This document shows, in pieces, positions 8,427-17,925 of a stretch of 64,000 nucleotides of DNA. Source of the stretch: Bacteroidota bacterium (lineage in GTDB: Bacteria > Bacteroidota > Ignavibacteria > Ignavibacteriales > Melioribacteraceae). Below the pieces are notes generated by a model, which saw only the letters and a list, made by a program, of their open reading frames with translations, made no database searches and was not told the DNA's origin. The translations under genes and the position numbers were made by a program. The stretch spans positions 124,001 through 188,000 of the forward strand of contig JAHISV010000009.1 of NCBI GenBank assembly GCA_018818065.1. Reading direction: 5' to 3'. Within the stretch, counting starts at the first letter, position 1, and every line of letters starts with the position of its first letter.

Positions 8427-9866
8427 CTAGGAAAAAAATATCAACCAAACAAGTACAAATATTGGAAGCAATATTGGAATTGCATATTTAATTAAATAGG
8501 CAAAGAAACTTGGCATTTTAACCCCGGCCCGTTCAGCAATGGCTTTAACCATAAAGTTAGGGCCATTACCAATATAGGTCATTGCTCCAAAGAAAACGGC
8601 AGCCACAGATATTGACCTTAAGAACAAAGGAGTAACCGGATCGACCGTTCCCTGAGAAAATGCTCTAACATCAGGAATAGAATTTACATCCATACCAAAT
8701 TTGCCTAATTCAGCACTCAAGAAATTAAGGTATGTAGGTGCGTTATCCAAAAAGGCAGATAGTGATCCCGTCGCCCAATAAAAAACTCCTGCATTTAATT
8801 GTGCGCCCATTTCCTTTGCAGTTGCTCCGATAAGTTGTAATGCAGGAATCATAGTTGCAAAAATACCAACAAATAAAAACGCTACTTCCCTAATCGGTTC
8901 GAAATCAAACTCATTCGCCTTAAGGCATTCCTGATCAGCAGTTTTGAATGACAAGTACACAACACTGAACATTATTATTTCTCTAATACCAAAAGGAAGC
9001 GGGCTTAAACTTGGTACCCAACTAATAACAGCAGGATCAATAAATACGGAAATCAAAATGATTGCTAAATAAATAAAGTTTTTCGTTCCCTTAATAGTAA
9101 TTTTACCCGAATAGTCTTTGTTGGCTTCACTCTCTTCCTTATTACGCATATCGACAATATAAAAGATAGTCAGTAACAATAAAATGGTTGGCAACCAAAT
9201 ATACCATATGTTGGTAATAAACCAGAAGAAATCAACACCGCGTAAAAAACCAAGGAATAGCGGTGGGTCACCAATAGGTGTTAATGCACCACCAATATTA
9301 CTTACCGAAAAAATAAAAAATATTATGTGATACGGCTTAATTCGGTTTTGATTTATTTTCATGAATGGTCTGATTAACAACATTGATGCACCAGTCGTTC
9401 CAATAATATTTGCAATAACTGCACCAAGTAAAAGAATAAGAGTATTAAGCATTGGAGTAGATTTTCTGGCTATTTTAATATAAATACCACCAGAAGCAAC
9501 AAAAAGTGAAGCCAATAATGCAATAAATGATAAGTATTCCGCCATTGTATGGAGCAGGCTTATTGAATCATGCAGATAAAACAAATAATAAGAACTTGTT
9601 ACAGCACCTAATAAGATTGCAACCTTAGGATAATGATGTTCCCAAAAGTGGTGATAAAATAAAGGCCCGGTTGCTATCATAAGTAAAAGTATAACAAATG
9701 GTAAAACCATAATCGGATTGGGCAAAACATGATGTCCGCCTGTGGAATGCTCCTGTACTAATTCAATAGTATTGCTGGCTGATGTTAACCCTTCCGCGGA
9801 TGAATTGCTTGTAAATACAGTAGAAAATACTGCAAAGAGAATATATATTAAAAAAATCTTTTTCAT
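8427..9866 (-). CDS. nhaD: Na+/H+ antiporter, NhaD/ArsB-permease type
   Basis: An integral membrane protein of about 479 aa with around 12-13 hydrophobic segments after an N-terminal hydrophobic leader. Motifs typical of NhaD-type antiporters in the ion transporter superfamily include IGTTGASMLLIRP, FSVSNIGGALTPIGDPP, FLDNAPTYLNF and a C-terminal GNGPNFMVKAIAE. It would exchange external protons for sodium or lithium across the inner membrane. Start ATG 9866 is preferred over a GTG two codons upstream; AGGTGG lies just before. It is followed after ten bases by the 121-aa hypothetical gene. Confidence 0.9.
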   Translation of the reverse strand: MKKIFLIYILFAVFSTVFTSNSSAEGLTSASNTIELVQEHSTGGHHVLPNPIMVLPFVILLLMIATGPLFYHHFWEHHYPKVAILLGAVTSSYYLFYLHDSISLLHTMAEYLSFIALLASLFVASGGIYIKIARKSTPMLNTLILLLGAVIANIIGTTGASMLLIRPFMKINQNRIKPYHIIFFIFSVSNIGGALTPIGDPPLFLGFLRGVDFFWFITNIWYIWLPTILLLLTIFYIVDMRNKEESEANKDYSGKITIKGTKNFIYLAIILISVFIDPAVISWVPSLSPLPFGIREIIMFSVVYLSFKTADQECLKANEFDFEPIREVAFLFVGIFATMIPALQLIGATAKEMGAQLNAGVFYWATGSLSAFLDNAPTYLNFLSAELGKFGMDVNSIPDVRAFSQGTVDPVTPLFLRSISVAAVFFGAMTYIGNGPNFMVKAIAERAGVKMPSFFAYLIKYAIPILLPIFVLVWLIFFS

Positions 9867-9972
9867 GTCCACCTATAAATATGATTATTAAGTAATAGAT
9901 TTTCTCTTAAACAATTCATTGAGAAATCAATTTACTCTGAATTACTGCTGCTTAACTCCTCATTTTCCGAAA

Positions 9973-11271
9973 TTAAGGAGTATTTCTATAAATCATTCTT
10001 GGGAATGGAATAGCTTCCCGAATATGTTCAATACCACAAATCCATGTAATAAGTCTTTCAAGACCAAGCCCGAAACCAGAATGAGGTACTGACCCATATC
10101 TTCTAAGATCCAGGTACCATTCGAAGAAATCCTGCGGTAGATCATGTTCCTTAATTCTTTCAAGTAATAAATCCATATTATCTTCTCTTTGGCTGCCACC
10201 TATTATCTCACCGTAACCTTCCGGTGCAAGTACATCAACTGCAAGGGCAACCTCGTCTCTTTCGGGATCTCTCTTCATATAAAAAGCCTTTATGGCAGAT
10301 GGGTATCTGTGTACCATAACAGGGCGATCGAATTCGTTTGAGATGATAGTTTCATCACCACCGCCAAAATCATTACCCCATTCAAAATCAACACCATTTT
10401 TCTTAAGGATTTCAACAGCCTCATCGTAAGAAACACGTGGGAATGGTCTCTTAACACATTCCAATTTAGATGTATCTCTTCCCAATACCTCTAACTCTTC
10501 CTGTTTATCTTTTAATACGGACTGAACAACATATTCCAAAAATTCTTCAGCAAGGTCCATATTGTCTTCTAATTCATAGAATGCCATTTCAGGTTCAATC
10601 ATCCAAAATTCTGTTAAGTGACGGCGAGTTTTGGATTTTTCTGCCCGGAAAGTTGGACCAAAAGTATAAATTTTGCCCAATGCCATTGCACCGGCTTCTC
10701 CGTATAATTGCCCAGACTGTGTAAGGTATGCCTTACCAAGATCAAAATAATCCATTTCAAATAATGTTGAAGTACCTTCGCAGGCATTAGGAGTAATTAT
10801 TGGCGGATCCATCAATGTAAAATCTCTACTGTCGAAGAAATCTCTTATCGCCTTTACAATACGGTGACGAATTTTCATTATAGCTACCTGACGTTTAGAA
10901 CGTAACCATAAATGACGATGATCAATGAGGAATTCAATACCATGATCTTTTGGTGTTATTGGATATTCTTCAGCAGACGAAATGATCTTTAAATCCGTTA
11001 CATCAAGCTCATATCCTCCAACAGATCTTGCTTCTTCTTTTACCTTTCCTGTTACCTGGAAAGAAGATTCCTGACTGAATGAACCGGATAATTCAAAAAC
11101 TTCTTCACTTACATTCCCCTTAAAGACCACACATTGGCAATAGCCTGAACCGTCCCGTAGTATTAAAAACTTCAATTTCCCACTGGCTCTTTTATTGTAT
11201 AACCAGCCCTTTAGTGTTACTTCCTCGCCAACATGCTGCGATAACTTGTTAATGTAAACGTGTTTTAGCAT
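9973..11271 (-). CDS. asnS: asparaginyl-tRNA synthetase
   Basis: A 432-aa class IIb aminoacyl-tRNA synthetase. An N-terminal OB-fold anticodon-binding domain (about 1-110) begins [15 protein letters not shown]. The catalytic domain has motif 2 around [19 protein letters not shown] and motif 3 [12 protein letters not shown]. The [14 protein letters not shown] form and overall length match AsnRS rather than the aspartyl enzyme. It charges tRNA-Asn with asparagine, so the organism need not rely only on the transamidation route. It sits between nhaD and ppx/gppA in the minus-strand block. Confidence 0.96.
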   Translation of the reverse strand: MLKHVYINKLSQHVGEEVTLKGWLYNKRASGKLKFLILRDGSGYCQCVVFKGNVSEEVFELSGSFSQESSFQVTGKVKEEARSVGGYELDVTDLKIISSAEEYPITPKDHGIEFLIDHRHLWLRSKRQVAIMKIRHRIVKAIRDFFDSRDFTLMDPPIITPNACEGTSTLFEMDYFDLGKAYLTQSGQLYGEAGAMALGKIYTFGPTFRAEKSKTRRHLTEFWMIEPEMAFYELEDNMDLAEEFLEYVVQSVLKDKQEELEVLGRDTSKLECVKRPFPRVSYDEAVEILKKNGVDFEWGNDFGGGDETIISNEFDRPVMVHRYPSAIKAFYMKRDPERDEVALAVDVLAPEGYGEIIGGSQREDNMDLLLERIKEHDLPQDFFEWYLDLRRYGSVPHSGFGLGLERLITWICGIEHIREAIPFPRMIYRNTP

Positions 11272-11361
11272 AATAATCTCTTCTCTATTCTGTTTTGATT
11301 AATTTCAATGGGCAAATTTAACTATTTTCTAAATAATTGCCTAGAAATAGACTTTTTCTTA

Positions 11362-12909
11362 TTAGGTTCGAACAACAATATTTTTTTTGAAGACCTCTTC
11401 AAACATCCCCTGCCTTCTACCCAGATTCCAAAGTTCTACATCAGGTGGCTCACCTTCATAATCCAGATGCAATATTACGTCACTGTTAAGAACTTCAACC
11501 GAAATTTTATGTATATTTTTTTTGTGTCTTCTATCCAGCGAATCGGCAATACGTAAAATTGCTGAAAGATTATCTACAACAATTCTGCTTAAACTTGATA
11601 ATTCCATATAATCAGTATGACTTGGTTTTGGATGACTTTTTCTGTGATATCTTGCAACATTGGCAATTATAGTTTTCTCCTTTTCATTAAATCCCAGGAG
11701 TTCACTATTTTTAATAATATAATGCGAGTGAATATGATGCCTGGCATGACCAATGTGATACCCGATATCATGCAATAAGGCAGCAGCTTCAAGATATTCC
11801 CTGTGAGAATTATTCAAACCATGAAGATGAGCAAGTTGATCAAATAGCTGCAGAGATAAATTTGAAACATGTTCACAATGTTTTTGATCGAAATTAGAAA
11901 TATCCGCCAAATGTTTAACACTTTCATATCTTATATCTCGAAGCTTTGGAAGCGCCTTATCATTCTGTTCTTTTTGTAAGGTGTCTATTACAATTCCTTC
12001 CCTAAGGGAATATCCCGAAATTGTAAATTTATCAAGCAGCAGGTTCTTTAGAATTGTTCTAAAAATAATCATCCCGGCCTGAATAATATCAGCTCTCTTA
12101 GGATCCAATCCCTTTATTTTTTTTCTCGCGCTAAATGTGGTATGTTCAAGCACAAATTTGTAGATATCATCCAACTCATTAAAACTAACTACGTGATTAT
12201 TCAGAATATTGGATTTGGGAATCTGCATTTTTTGTTTGGAAAGAATCATTATTCCGGCGCTCATTATTGTGCCGGAAGTACCAATACATTGTTCATAGCC
12301 AATCTTTTTTATCTGCTCTATCACGGGTGATATTTCACCTGCAACCCATTCAGTGCATTCCTGAATTCGTTCCTTTGTAATCTTGTAATCAGGGAAGAAT
12401 TTTTGTGTTAATCTAACAGCGCCCAATTTAAGGCTATTAGAGTAGAGGACATTACCCCTGTAACCTATTAGGAATTCTGTGCTCCCACCGCCAATATCTA
12501 TACACAGTACTTTTTTTGTAAATACAGGAACGGCTTTCAAAATCCCAAGGTATATTAAACGGGCTTCTTCAAGACCGTCAATTACTTCTATTTCAACGCC
12601 TGTTTCATTAAAAACTTTTTCAATAAAATCATGTTTATTACGGGACTCCCTTACAGCGCTTGTTGCTAATGCTCTAATTTTTGCCTCATGGGATTCGGCT
12701 ATACCATTGAATCTCCGAATGGTCTTTATGGCACGCTCAGTGGCTTCAGGGCAAATTTGTTTTATGTCAAACTTACTCCCCTCATTCAGCCTAATCACTT
12801 CTTTTTCACGATCAATAATATTGAAGTTTCCATCACTCAATATTTCAGCAACAATCAAATGGAATGAATTTGTACCAATATCTATTGCGGCAAGAATATT
12901 ATTTTTCAT
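11362..12909 (-). CDS. ppx: Ppx/GppA phosphatase with C-terminal HD domain
   Basis: A 515-aa protein. The N-terminal Ppx/GppA domain of the actin/hexokinase fold (about 1-300) has DIGTNSFHLIV near the start and DIGGGSTEF near 140. The C-terminal part (about 330-500) has an HD-type motif, ALLHDIGYHIGHARHHIHS. Such proteins hydrolyse long-chain polyphosphate and/or pppGpp, linking phosphate storage to the stringent response; sequence alone cannot decide between the two. It overlaps the upstream glycosyltransferase gene by 11 nt, indicating cotranscription. Confidence 0.92.
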   Translation of the reverse strand: MKNNILAAIDIGTNSFHLIVAEILSDGNFNIIDREKEVIRLNEGSKFDIKQICPEATERAIKTIRRFNGIAESHEAKIRALATSAVRESRNKHDFIEKVFNETGVEIEVIDGLEEARLIYLGILKAVPVFTKKVLCIDIGGGSTEFLIGYRGNVLYSNSLKLGAVRLTQKFFPDYKITKERIQECTEWVAGEISPVIEQIKKIGYEQCIGTSGTIMSAGIMILSKQKMQIPKSNILNNHVVSFNELDDIYKFVLEHTTFSARKKIKGLDPKRADIIQAGMIIFRTILKNLLLDKFTISGYSLREGIVIDTLQKEQNDKALPKLRDIRYESVKHLADISNFDQKHCEHVSNLSLQLFDQLAHLHGLNNSHREYLEAAALLHDIGYHIGHARHHIHSHYIIKNSELLGFNEKEKTIIANVARYHRKSHPKPSHTDYMELSSLSRIVVDNLSAILRIADSLDRRHKKNIHKISVEVLNSDVILHLDYEGEPPDVELWNLGRRQGMFEEVFKKNIVVRT

Positions 12910-14008
12910 TATTACTCTTAATTTTCTCGGTTAAAATTACATTGCACATTTCATAAACTTCTTCATATGTAACATCACTAATAAATTCGGACTTATGCGC
13001 AAAAAGTTTATTATCACCCACTGGAGTCCAGTTGAAAGGATTGGTCGGGCCAAATATAGAGATTTGCGGAGTACTAGTACTCCCCGCTACGTGCATAACA
13101 CCGGTATCATTGGTAATAAACAAAGTGCTTTCACTAATAATGGCTGCCAACTGTGGAATAGTTTTATTCTTAAATACTACTATTTCATCAGTAAGCTTAT
13201 TCTGCACATATTCCAGTTCTTCTTTATCACTACTGCTTCCGGTAAGGTAAACAGCAGCACTAAATTCTGACTTAAGCTCTTCTATTAATCTGATATAATT
13301 ATCAAGCGGCCATCGGTTTGGCGGCTTACCTGCTCCAACATGGAACCCAATGACTGGTTTCTCACCGGCTTTTATATATTCAAGAATAAATCCCTGTGCA
13401 AAGAATTTGTCAGTGTCATCAAAGGATATTTCCGATTTATAATTGTGGGTGTTAATACCAAACGGTCTTAGTATGTCGAGACTAAAATCAGAGACATGAG
13501 CATCAGGGTGCTGTAACCAACTAAGCTTTATTCTATGATGAAAGAGGAAATTCAATTTATTTATTTTACCATCCAGTTCTTCAGGACCAATACGTTTTTT
13601 TGCATCGGAAAATCGAGAGAGCATACAACTTGTGGCGGAGATAGAAACTGTTGCAGGAACGATTACAACATCATAACCAGCATGGAGAAATTGTTTCAAA
13701 TTCTTTAAATATTGCCAGGTGAGAATTGCAGATTTATTAAAAACAAAATAACGGTCAATAAATTTATTTTTGGTGATGGCATAAAAATTATCCGGACTCA
13801 CCAATACAGAAAGTTCAGCTTCAGGATAGGTCTCTTTTATTGCTCTAAATACAGAAACACTGGCCAGAAGATCACCAAATTGATTATGCTGTCTGATAAC
13901 AAGTATCTTTTTTGGATTGCCTAAATCTTTATCTGCAGATTCTTTTACTGCAAATATTAATCTAAGAATAAAAAAAAGTAATCGGGAAATAGGATTGGTT
14001 TTTGACAT
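12899..14008 (-). CDS. glycosyltransferase family 9 (heptosyltransferase-like)
   Basis: A 369-aa protein with the GT9 architecture: an N-terminal RQHNQFGDLLASVSVFRAIKE segment (acceptor domain) and a C-terminal nucleotide-sugar site with GFHVGAG, LTGSSSDKEE and NDTGVMHVAGS. GT9 enzymes transfer ADP-heptose or related sugars during lipopolysaccharide core or O-chain assembly on the cytoplasmic face of the inner membrane. The actual sugar is not deducible. It is followed by ppx/gppA with 11-nt overlap and preceded by the DUF4834 gene. Confidence 0.9.
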   Translation of the reverse strand: MSKTNPISRLLFFILRLIFAVKESADKDLGNPKKILVIRQHNQFGDLLASVSVFRAIKETYPEAELSVLVSPDNFYAITKNKFIDRYFVFNKSAILTWQYLKNLKQFLHAGYDVVIVPATVSISATSCMLSRFSDAKKRIGPEELDGKINKLNFLFHHRIKLSWLQHPDAHVSDFSLDILRPFGINTHNYKSEISFDDTDKFFAQGFILEYIKAGEKPVIGFHVGAGKPPNRWPLDNYIRLIEELKSEFSAAVYLTGSSSDKEELEYVQNKLTDEIVVFKNKTIPQLAAIISESTLFITNDTGVMHVAGSTSTPQISIFGPTNPFNWTPVGDNKLFAHKSEFISDVTYEEVYEMCNVILTEKIKSNNEK

Positions 14009-14023
14009 CTAATTCATTGTTTG

Positions 14024-14230
14024 TTATGAATCGTTATTCTTAATTTCTTCAAACTCGGCTTCTACTATATCGTCCTTGTTAATCTTGCTCGAAATGTTAC
14101 TTTTACTGGTATTCACCTTAACTTCTTCCCGTTTTTTCCCCGTGCTAAGCAAGATTGCAAAAAAATACTTAATGAGTTTAAAAACGAAATAGAACAATAA
14201 TCCAAAAACAACAAATCTAATAAATGACAT
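14024..14230 (-). CDS. DUF4834-like small membrane protein
   Basis: A 68-aa protein with one N-terminal transmembrane helix (about residues 4-28) and a charged, cytoplasmic-looking tail ending in an acidic segment. This layout matches the small DUF4834 proteins found across Bacteroidota, whose function is unknown. It lies 5 bp after the deoxynucleoside kinase stop and 15 bp before the glycosyltransferase, so it is part of the same transcript. The family assignment is from memory of the pattern and is moderately sure. Confidence 0.65.
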   Translation of the reverse strand: MSFIRFVVFGLLFYFVFKLIKYFFAILLSTGKKREEVKVNTSKSNISSKINKDDIVEAEFEEIKNNDS

Positions 14231-14235
14231 AATTA

Positions 14236-14880
14236 TTATCCTCGAGGACTGGGATTAAAATATTCAATAAAACCTCTATCCTCTCTAAAGATTTGATTAA
14301 ACAACTCTTCAAAATCTTCATCATTATTAACAAAATCAATTTCCGTTGTATTAACAATTAACAAAGGAGTACTATTATATTTGAAATAAAAATTATTGTA
14401 GGCTTCGCTCAAGTCTTTTATGTATGATCTGGTCAGACTTCGCTCAACCTTTCTTCCACGCTTTTTTATATTATACATCAACCTGTCAAGGCTGGACTGA
14501 AGAAAAATTACCAGATCGGGTTTGCGCAAGTCCCTTTCAAGAATCGGGTAAATATTTTCATATAACTTTCGCTCCTCGCCTTCAAGATTCAGATACGCGA
14601 ATATTTTATCCTTATCAAAAATATAATCAGAAACAATAAAATCAGAGAAGAGATCCTCCTGGTTAAGCAATTGCTGCTGCTTGTATCGGTTAAAGAGAAA
14701 AAACATTTGAGTCTGAAAGGCAAAGCGTCTTCTATCATCATAAAATTTTCCAAGAAACGGGTTGTTCTCAAATTCTTCAAGTATTAGATTTGCACCAAGT
14801 CTATCTGACAGCTTACGGGAAAGTGAAGTTTTCCCGGCACCAATAACACCTTCAATGGCAATAAATCTAATTTCCTTCAA
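14236..14880 (-). CDS. deoxynucleoside kinase
   Basis: A 214-aa P-loop kinase with GVIGAGKTSLSRKLSDRLG at residues 10-28, a YIFDKDKIFAY segment (DRS-like region) and an arginine-rich lid GRKVERSLTR. This is the dNK/dGK/dAK family, which phosphorylates deoxynucleosides for nucleotide salvage. The start is TTG at 14880, supported by GGAG 7 nt upstream and by the P-loop lying at the usual distance from the N terminus. The gene follows folK with a 19-bp gap; salvage plus folate genes here form a nucleotide/cofactor cluster. The preferred base is not predictable. Confidence 0.9.
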   Translation of the reverse strand: MKEIRFIAIEGVIGAGKTSLSRKLSDRLGANLILEEFENNPFLGKFYDDRRRFAFQTQMFFLFNRYKQQQLLNQEDLFSDFIVSDYIFDKDKIFAYLNLEGEERKLYENIYPILERDLRKPDLVIFLQSSLDRLMYNIKKRGRKVERSLTRSYIKDLSEAYNNFYFKYNSTPLLIVNTTEIDFVNNDEDFEELFNQIFREDRGFIEYFNPSPRG

Positions 14881-14899
14881 AGCAAGACTCCAATTTCTT

Positions 14900-15397
14900 T
14901 TATAATCTAAATTCCTTCTTGGAAATTATTGTTTTTTCCATACTACTGATCAATATTTCATTCACCTTTTCATGCAATTCTGGGTGAACTATATCCGGTT
15001 CAATTTCAAGTAATGGTAATATAACGAAATCCCTGTTTAGCATATCCTTGTGAGGTATGGTGATTATGTCATTACAGACAACCTCATCACTATACAAAAG
15101 TATGTCAATATCAATACTTCTTGGTCCCCATCTCTCGGCAGGCTCCCGCCCAATTTCTTGTTCAACTTCTTTTAGAAAATAAAATAGATCAGTGGGAGAA
15201 TATTCAGTCTTAATTTCGACAACTATGTTATAAAAATTATTCTGACTAACCGGTCCATAAGGTTTTGTTTCGTATAGAGAAGAATTATTTATAAGAACAA
15301 CTTGCTTGTTTTTTTCAATTAGCATAATAGCGGTTCTGAGATTTACCTCAGACTCACCAACATTTGATCCAAGACCAAGAAAAACTTTACTTACCAT
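14900..15397 (-). CDS. folK: HPPK, folate biosynthesis pyrophosphokinase
   Basis: A 165-aa protein matching 6-hydroxymethyl-7,8-dihydropterin pyrophosphokinase. It has FLGLGSNVGE near the N terminus, the YETKPYGPVSQNNFYN region, and the signature ERWGPRSIDIDILLY, followed by IPHKDMLNRDFVILPL. It activates hydroxymethyl-dihydropterin with ATP for dihydropteroate synthase. It overlaps folB by 11 nt, so the two consecutive folate-pathway genes are translationally linked. Confidence 0.96.
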   Translation of the reverse strand: MVSKVFLGLGSNVGESEVNLRTAIMLIEKNKQVVLINNSSLYETKPYGPVSQNNFYNIVVEIKTEYSPTDLFYFLKEVEQEIGREPAERWGPRSIDIDILLYSDEVVCNDIITIPHKDMLNRDFVILPLLEIEPDIVHPELHEKVNEILISSMEKTIISKKEFRL

Positions 15398-15755
15398 TTT
15401 CCTTTATCACTTCTGCTTCAACGCAGTCAATAAGTCCGCCAACAGGTACACTACTTTTTCGAACTCTTACTGCAACTTTTTGAATACCCGGAAAATGCTT
15501 CAATAATTCATCGGCAATAACCATAGCCAAAGTTTCGATAAGATAGTATTTTTTTTCGTGAATTATTCTATTGATAAACTTGTAAACCTCAACGTAATTT
15601 ACGGTTAGATTCAAATTATCATTTTCTGCCGCCTCATTGAAATCAGTATAAAGATCAACATCAGCCTCAAACTTGCCGCCAATATGTTGTTCTTCTTTAA
15701 GAGCTCCGTGATAGGCATAGAAAGACGCATTCTTTATTCTTAATATATTTATCAT
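15387..15755 (-). CDS. folB: dihydroneopterin aldolase
   Basis: A 122-aa protein with the FolB signature YAYHGALKEEQHIGG, the catalytic/pterin-binding VNYVEVYKF and LIETLAMVIADEL regions, and a C-terminal VRKSSVPVGGLIDCVEAEV strand pair. It converts dihydroneopterin to 6-hydroxymethyl-dihydropterin and glycolaldehyde. It directly precedes folK (11-nt overlap), catalysing the step before it. Length is normal for the octameric enzyme. Confidence 0.95.
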   Translation of the reverse strand: MINILRIKNASFYAYHGALKEEQHIGGKFEADVDLYTDFNEAAENDNLNLTVNYVEVYKFINRIIHEKKYYLIETLAMVIADELLKHFPGIQKVAVRVRKSSVPVGGLIDCVEAEVIKENGK

Positions 15756-15759
15756 ATAA

Positions 15760-16668
15760 CTATTTAGAAACCTTCAGAATATAGTAGTTTTTCAAGCCTT
15801 TTAAATTAGCAAATAATATCCCAATTAGCACGCAAGAACTTCCCATCAAATCACGTAATGATAATGATTCATCAAGAATTATCCACCCTAATAGAACAGC
15901 AATTATGGGAGTGATAAAAGATGATAATGATATTATAACCGCATTTATGCGTTTCAGCAGCCAATAGTAAGTTGTAAATGTAATCACCGAGCCAAAAAAA
16001 GCCAAATAAAGGATTGATAAAATTGCCCGTTCGTTGAAAACCCAGTTCGTTTTATCTTCAGCAAGCAGACTAATAGAAACCAGTGAAACTCCGGCCACAA
16101 AAAGCGGAACAAAATTCATTGAAAGAGGATTGAGATGTCCCCCAAATTTTTTCATAACAATGATGTTAACCGACTGTAATGCAGCGCTGACAATGATTGC
16201 AATTATACCCCAAATATTATAGCCATGTTCAAATGAAATCGATTCGGAAAATATAGATAGCAAACCTATAAAACCAAGTCCTACACCAATAATTTGATAT
16301 GGATCAATTCTTTGTCCGGGGAAAGAAAACCTGGCTAAAATGATCACAAAAAATGGAAAGGCTGCAAACAGGATAGAGGCTAATCCTGTAGGAATAAATT
16401 GCTCTGCCCAGTAAACAAGTCCGAATGGAATTACAAATGAAAAATATCCCATGAAAAAATAGAGTTTAATTGAAAGTGGATCAGTCTGCAACCTGACACC
16501 TTTCAATTTCATAATTACCAATATCATGGCGGCGGCAATTACGAATCTTATCCCGGAAGATATAAAGGGGGTTAATGAATCTAAACCAAATCGAATAGCC
16601 AGCCAGGTGGATCCCCACAAAATGCAAATTAGAATATAACCACTTGATATCTTGAAGTTCTCAGACAA
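15760..16668 (-). CDS. EamA/DMT family transporter
   Basis: A 302-aa protein with ten hydrophobic helices arranged as two EamA repeats. The first contains LWGSTWLAIRFGLDSLTP, and the second ends with SLSSFITPIIAVLLGWIILDESL, a typical drug/metabolite transporter signature. Substrates of the family range from amino acids to nucleotides; none can be named here. The start appears to be TTG at 16668, three bases after the pgeF stop, with only a weak ribosome-binding site, implying coupling. It precedes folB by four bases. Confidence 0.87.
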   Translation of the reverse strand: MSENFKISSGYILICILWGSTWLAIRFGLDSLTPFISSGIRFVIAAAMILVIMKLKGVRLQTDPLSIKLYFFMGYFSFVIPFGLVYWAEQFIPTGLASILFAAFPFFVIILARFSFPGQRIDPYQIIGVGLGFIGLLSIFSESISFEHGYNIWGIIAIIVSAALQSVNIIVMKKFGGHLNPLSMNFVPLFVAGVSLVSISLLAEDKTNWVFNERAILSILYLAFFGSVITFTTYYWLLKRINAVIISLSSFITPIIAVLLGWIILDESLSLRDLMGSSCVLIGILFANLKGLKNYYILKVSK

Positions 16669-16671
16669 GGA

Positions 16672-17409
16672 TTAGTTTTCCTTCATGGCAATTATTCCCC
16701 AGGCTCTGCCAGACCTGGCACCTTCTCTACGGTACGAGTGAAGTAAATCGTATGATTCAACGCTACATAATTCCGACATTTCAATATTTTTCTTTGGAAC
16801 TCCTGCCTTTAACAACATATCATAACTAGCGCCGGCAACATCAAGGAAAAGCATGTTGTCAGTTTTTAAAATGTACTTGCTGTCAAATTTTTCAGCAACT
16901 TCCCCGCCAACCTGATAATTGAACTGACTGACAGAGGGCCCCAGATAAGCAATAATATTTTGGGGGTCCGATCCATATTCATCAATCAATTTCTGTATGG
17001 TTTTTTCCAGTATTCTTTTTTCAGAACCTCGCCAGCCAGAATGAACTCCGGCAATCACTTTATTGGCTCTGTCGTACAAAAAAATAGCTGCACAATCAGC
17101 TGAGGATATTGCAAGTCCAAGATTTTTCTCACTCGTTATTAAAGCATCACTTTCACCAACCGTGCCACCCGAATTTACAGTGGAAATAATCTCACTATGA
17201 ATCTGATACTGGAAAGCAACCCTTTCCTCGCTTAATCCCAACTCTGAATAAAAAGCTTTTCTGTTTTCCTCTACAATGTTTTTATCGTCCCCTACGGTAT
17301 GGGACATGTTGAAGTAGTAAGGGGATTTTCTATCCAATCCCACTTTGGTAGAGAATCCGAATATAAGTTCTGGATATGTAGAAAATATTTTACTTCTAAT
17401 AATTTTCAT
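16672..17409 (-). CDS. pgeF: peptidoglycan editing factor PgeF (laccase-domain)
   Basis: A 245-aa member of the COG1496/YfiH family. Characteristic segments are FGFSTKVGLD, QIHS(E), SADCAAIFLYD, AGVHSGWRGS and the C-terminal CSVESYDLLHSYRREG. The Cys-His-His metal/catalytic site of the family is present (Cys of SADC and His of GVHSGWRG). PgeF removes misincorporated L-serine-type muropeptide precursors; relatives also show purine nucleoside phosphorylase or deaminase activity. It is encoded between a secreted hypothetical and the EamA transporter. Confidence 0.92.
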   Translation of the reverse strand: MKIIRSKIFSTYPELIFGFSTKVGLDRKSPYYFNMSHTVGDDKNIVEENRKAFYSELGLSEERVAFQYQIHSEIISTVNSGGTVGESDALITSEKNLGLAISSADCAAIFLYDRANKVIAGVHSGWRGSEKRILEKTIQKLIDEYGSDPQNIIAYLGPSVSQFNYQVGGEVAEKFDSKYILKTDNMLFLDVAGASYDMLLKAGVPKKNIEMSELCSVESYDLLHSYRREGARSGRAWGIIAMKEN

Positions 17410-17481
17410 GGAGGACTAATTATATGAATAAATGGTTATTACTTTTAAATTAGGAATGTGGAACACGTGAATACTTCATGA

Positions 17482-17922
17482 CTACTCATTTCTCTCATCA
17501 GAAAGCATCTTATTGATTAATCCGTAGATACCCCGCCTGAATACAAATTCCCCGTTTTCATTCACAGACATGAAATCAATCAGTTTACATCCCTGAGGCA
17601 GATTTTTTAAATATTCACTTTCACTGTCCAGTCCGATAAAGGGCGTAATGAAATGTAAAATGTTGGAATCATTAGCCGGGTTGATAATTAAATTCGGATT
17701 AACAATGGTAGAATCACCATATACTTGACGATAGTAGTTTTCAGACTGTTTATTAATATCATCCTCAGCAACATTTATATACCCCCTCGGTGTAACAAGG
17801 TAAGTATCATTTCCATAAAGGATAACACCAATAACAGTTTCATTCAGATCGTTTGAAACCATTCTCTGAGGGAAAATTGGGCAAACAATCGTGAGCAGCA
17901 ATATGACTAATATGAATTTCAT
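17482..17922 (-). CDS. hypothetical secreted protein, 146 aa
   Basis: Not recognised. It has a clear N-terminal signal peptide (hydrophobic residues 3-18, likely cleavage after the CPIFPQ region) and a beta-rich mature part with no cysteine pair motif, repeats or known domain. Its ATG lies 3 bases after the cysteine synthase gene ends (TAACTTATG), so it is probably cotranslated with that gene. It may be periplasmic or exported; no role can be assigned. Confidence 0.7.
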   Translation of the reverse strand: MKFILVILLLTIVCPIFPQRMVSNDLNETVIGVILYGNDTYLVTPRGYINVAEDDINKQSENYYRQVYGDSTIVNPNLIINPANDSNILHFITPFIGLDSESEYLKNLPQGCKLIDFMSVNENGEFVFRRGIYGLINKMLSDERNE

Positions 17923-17925
17923 AAG

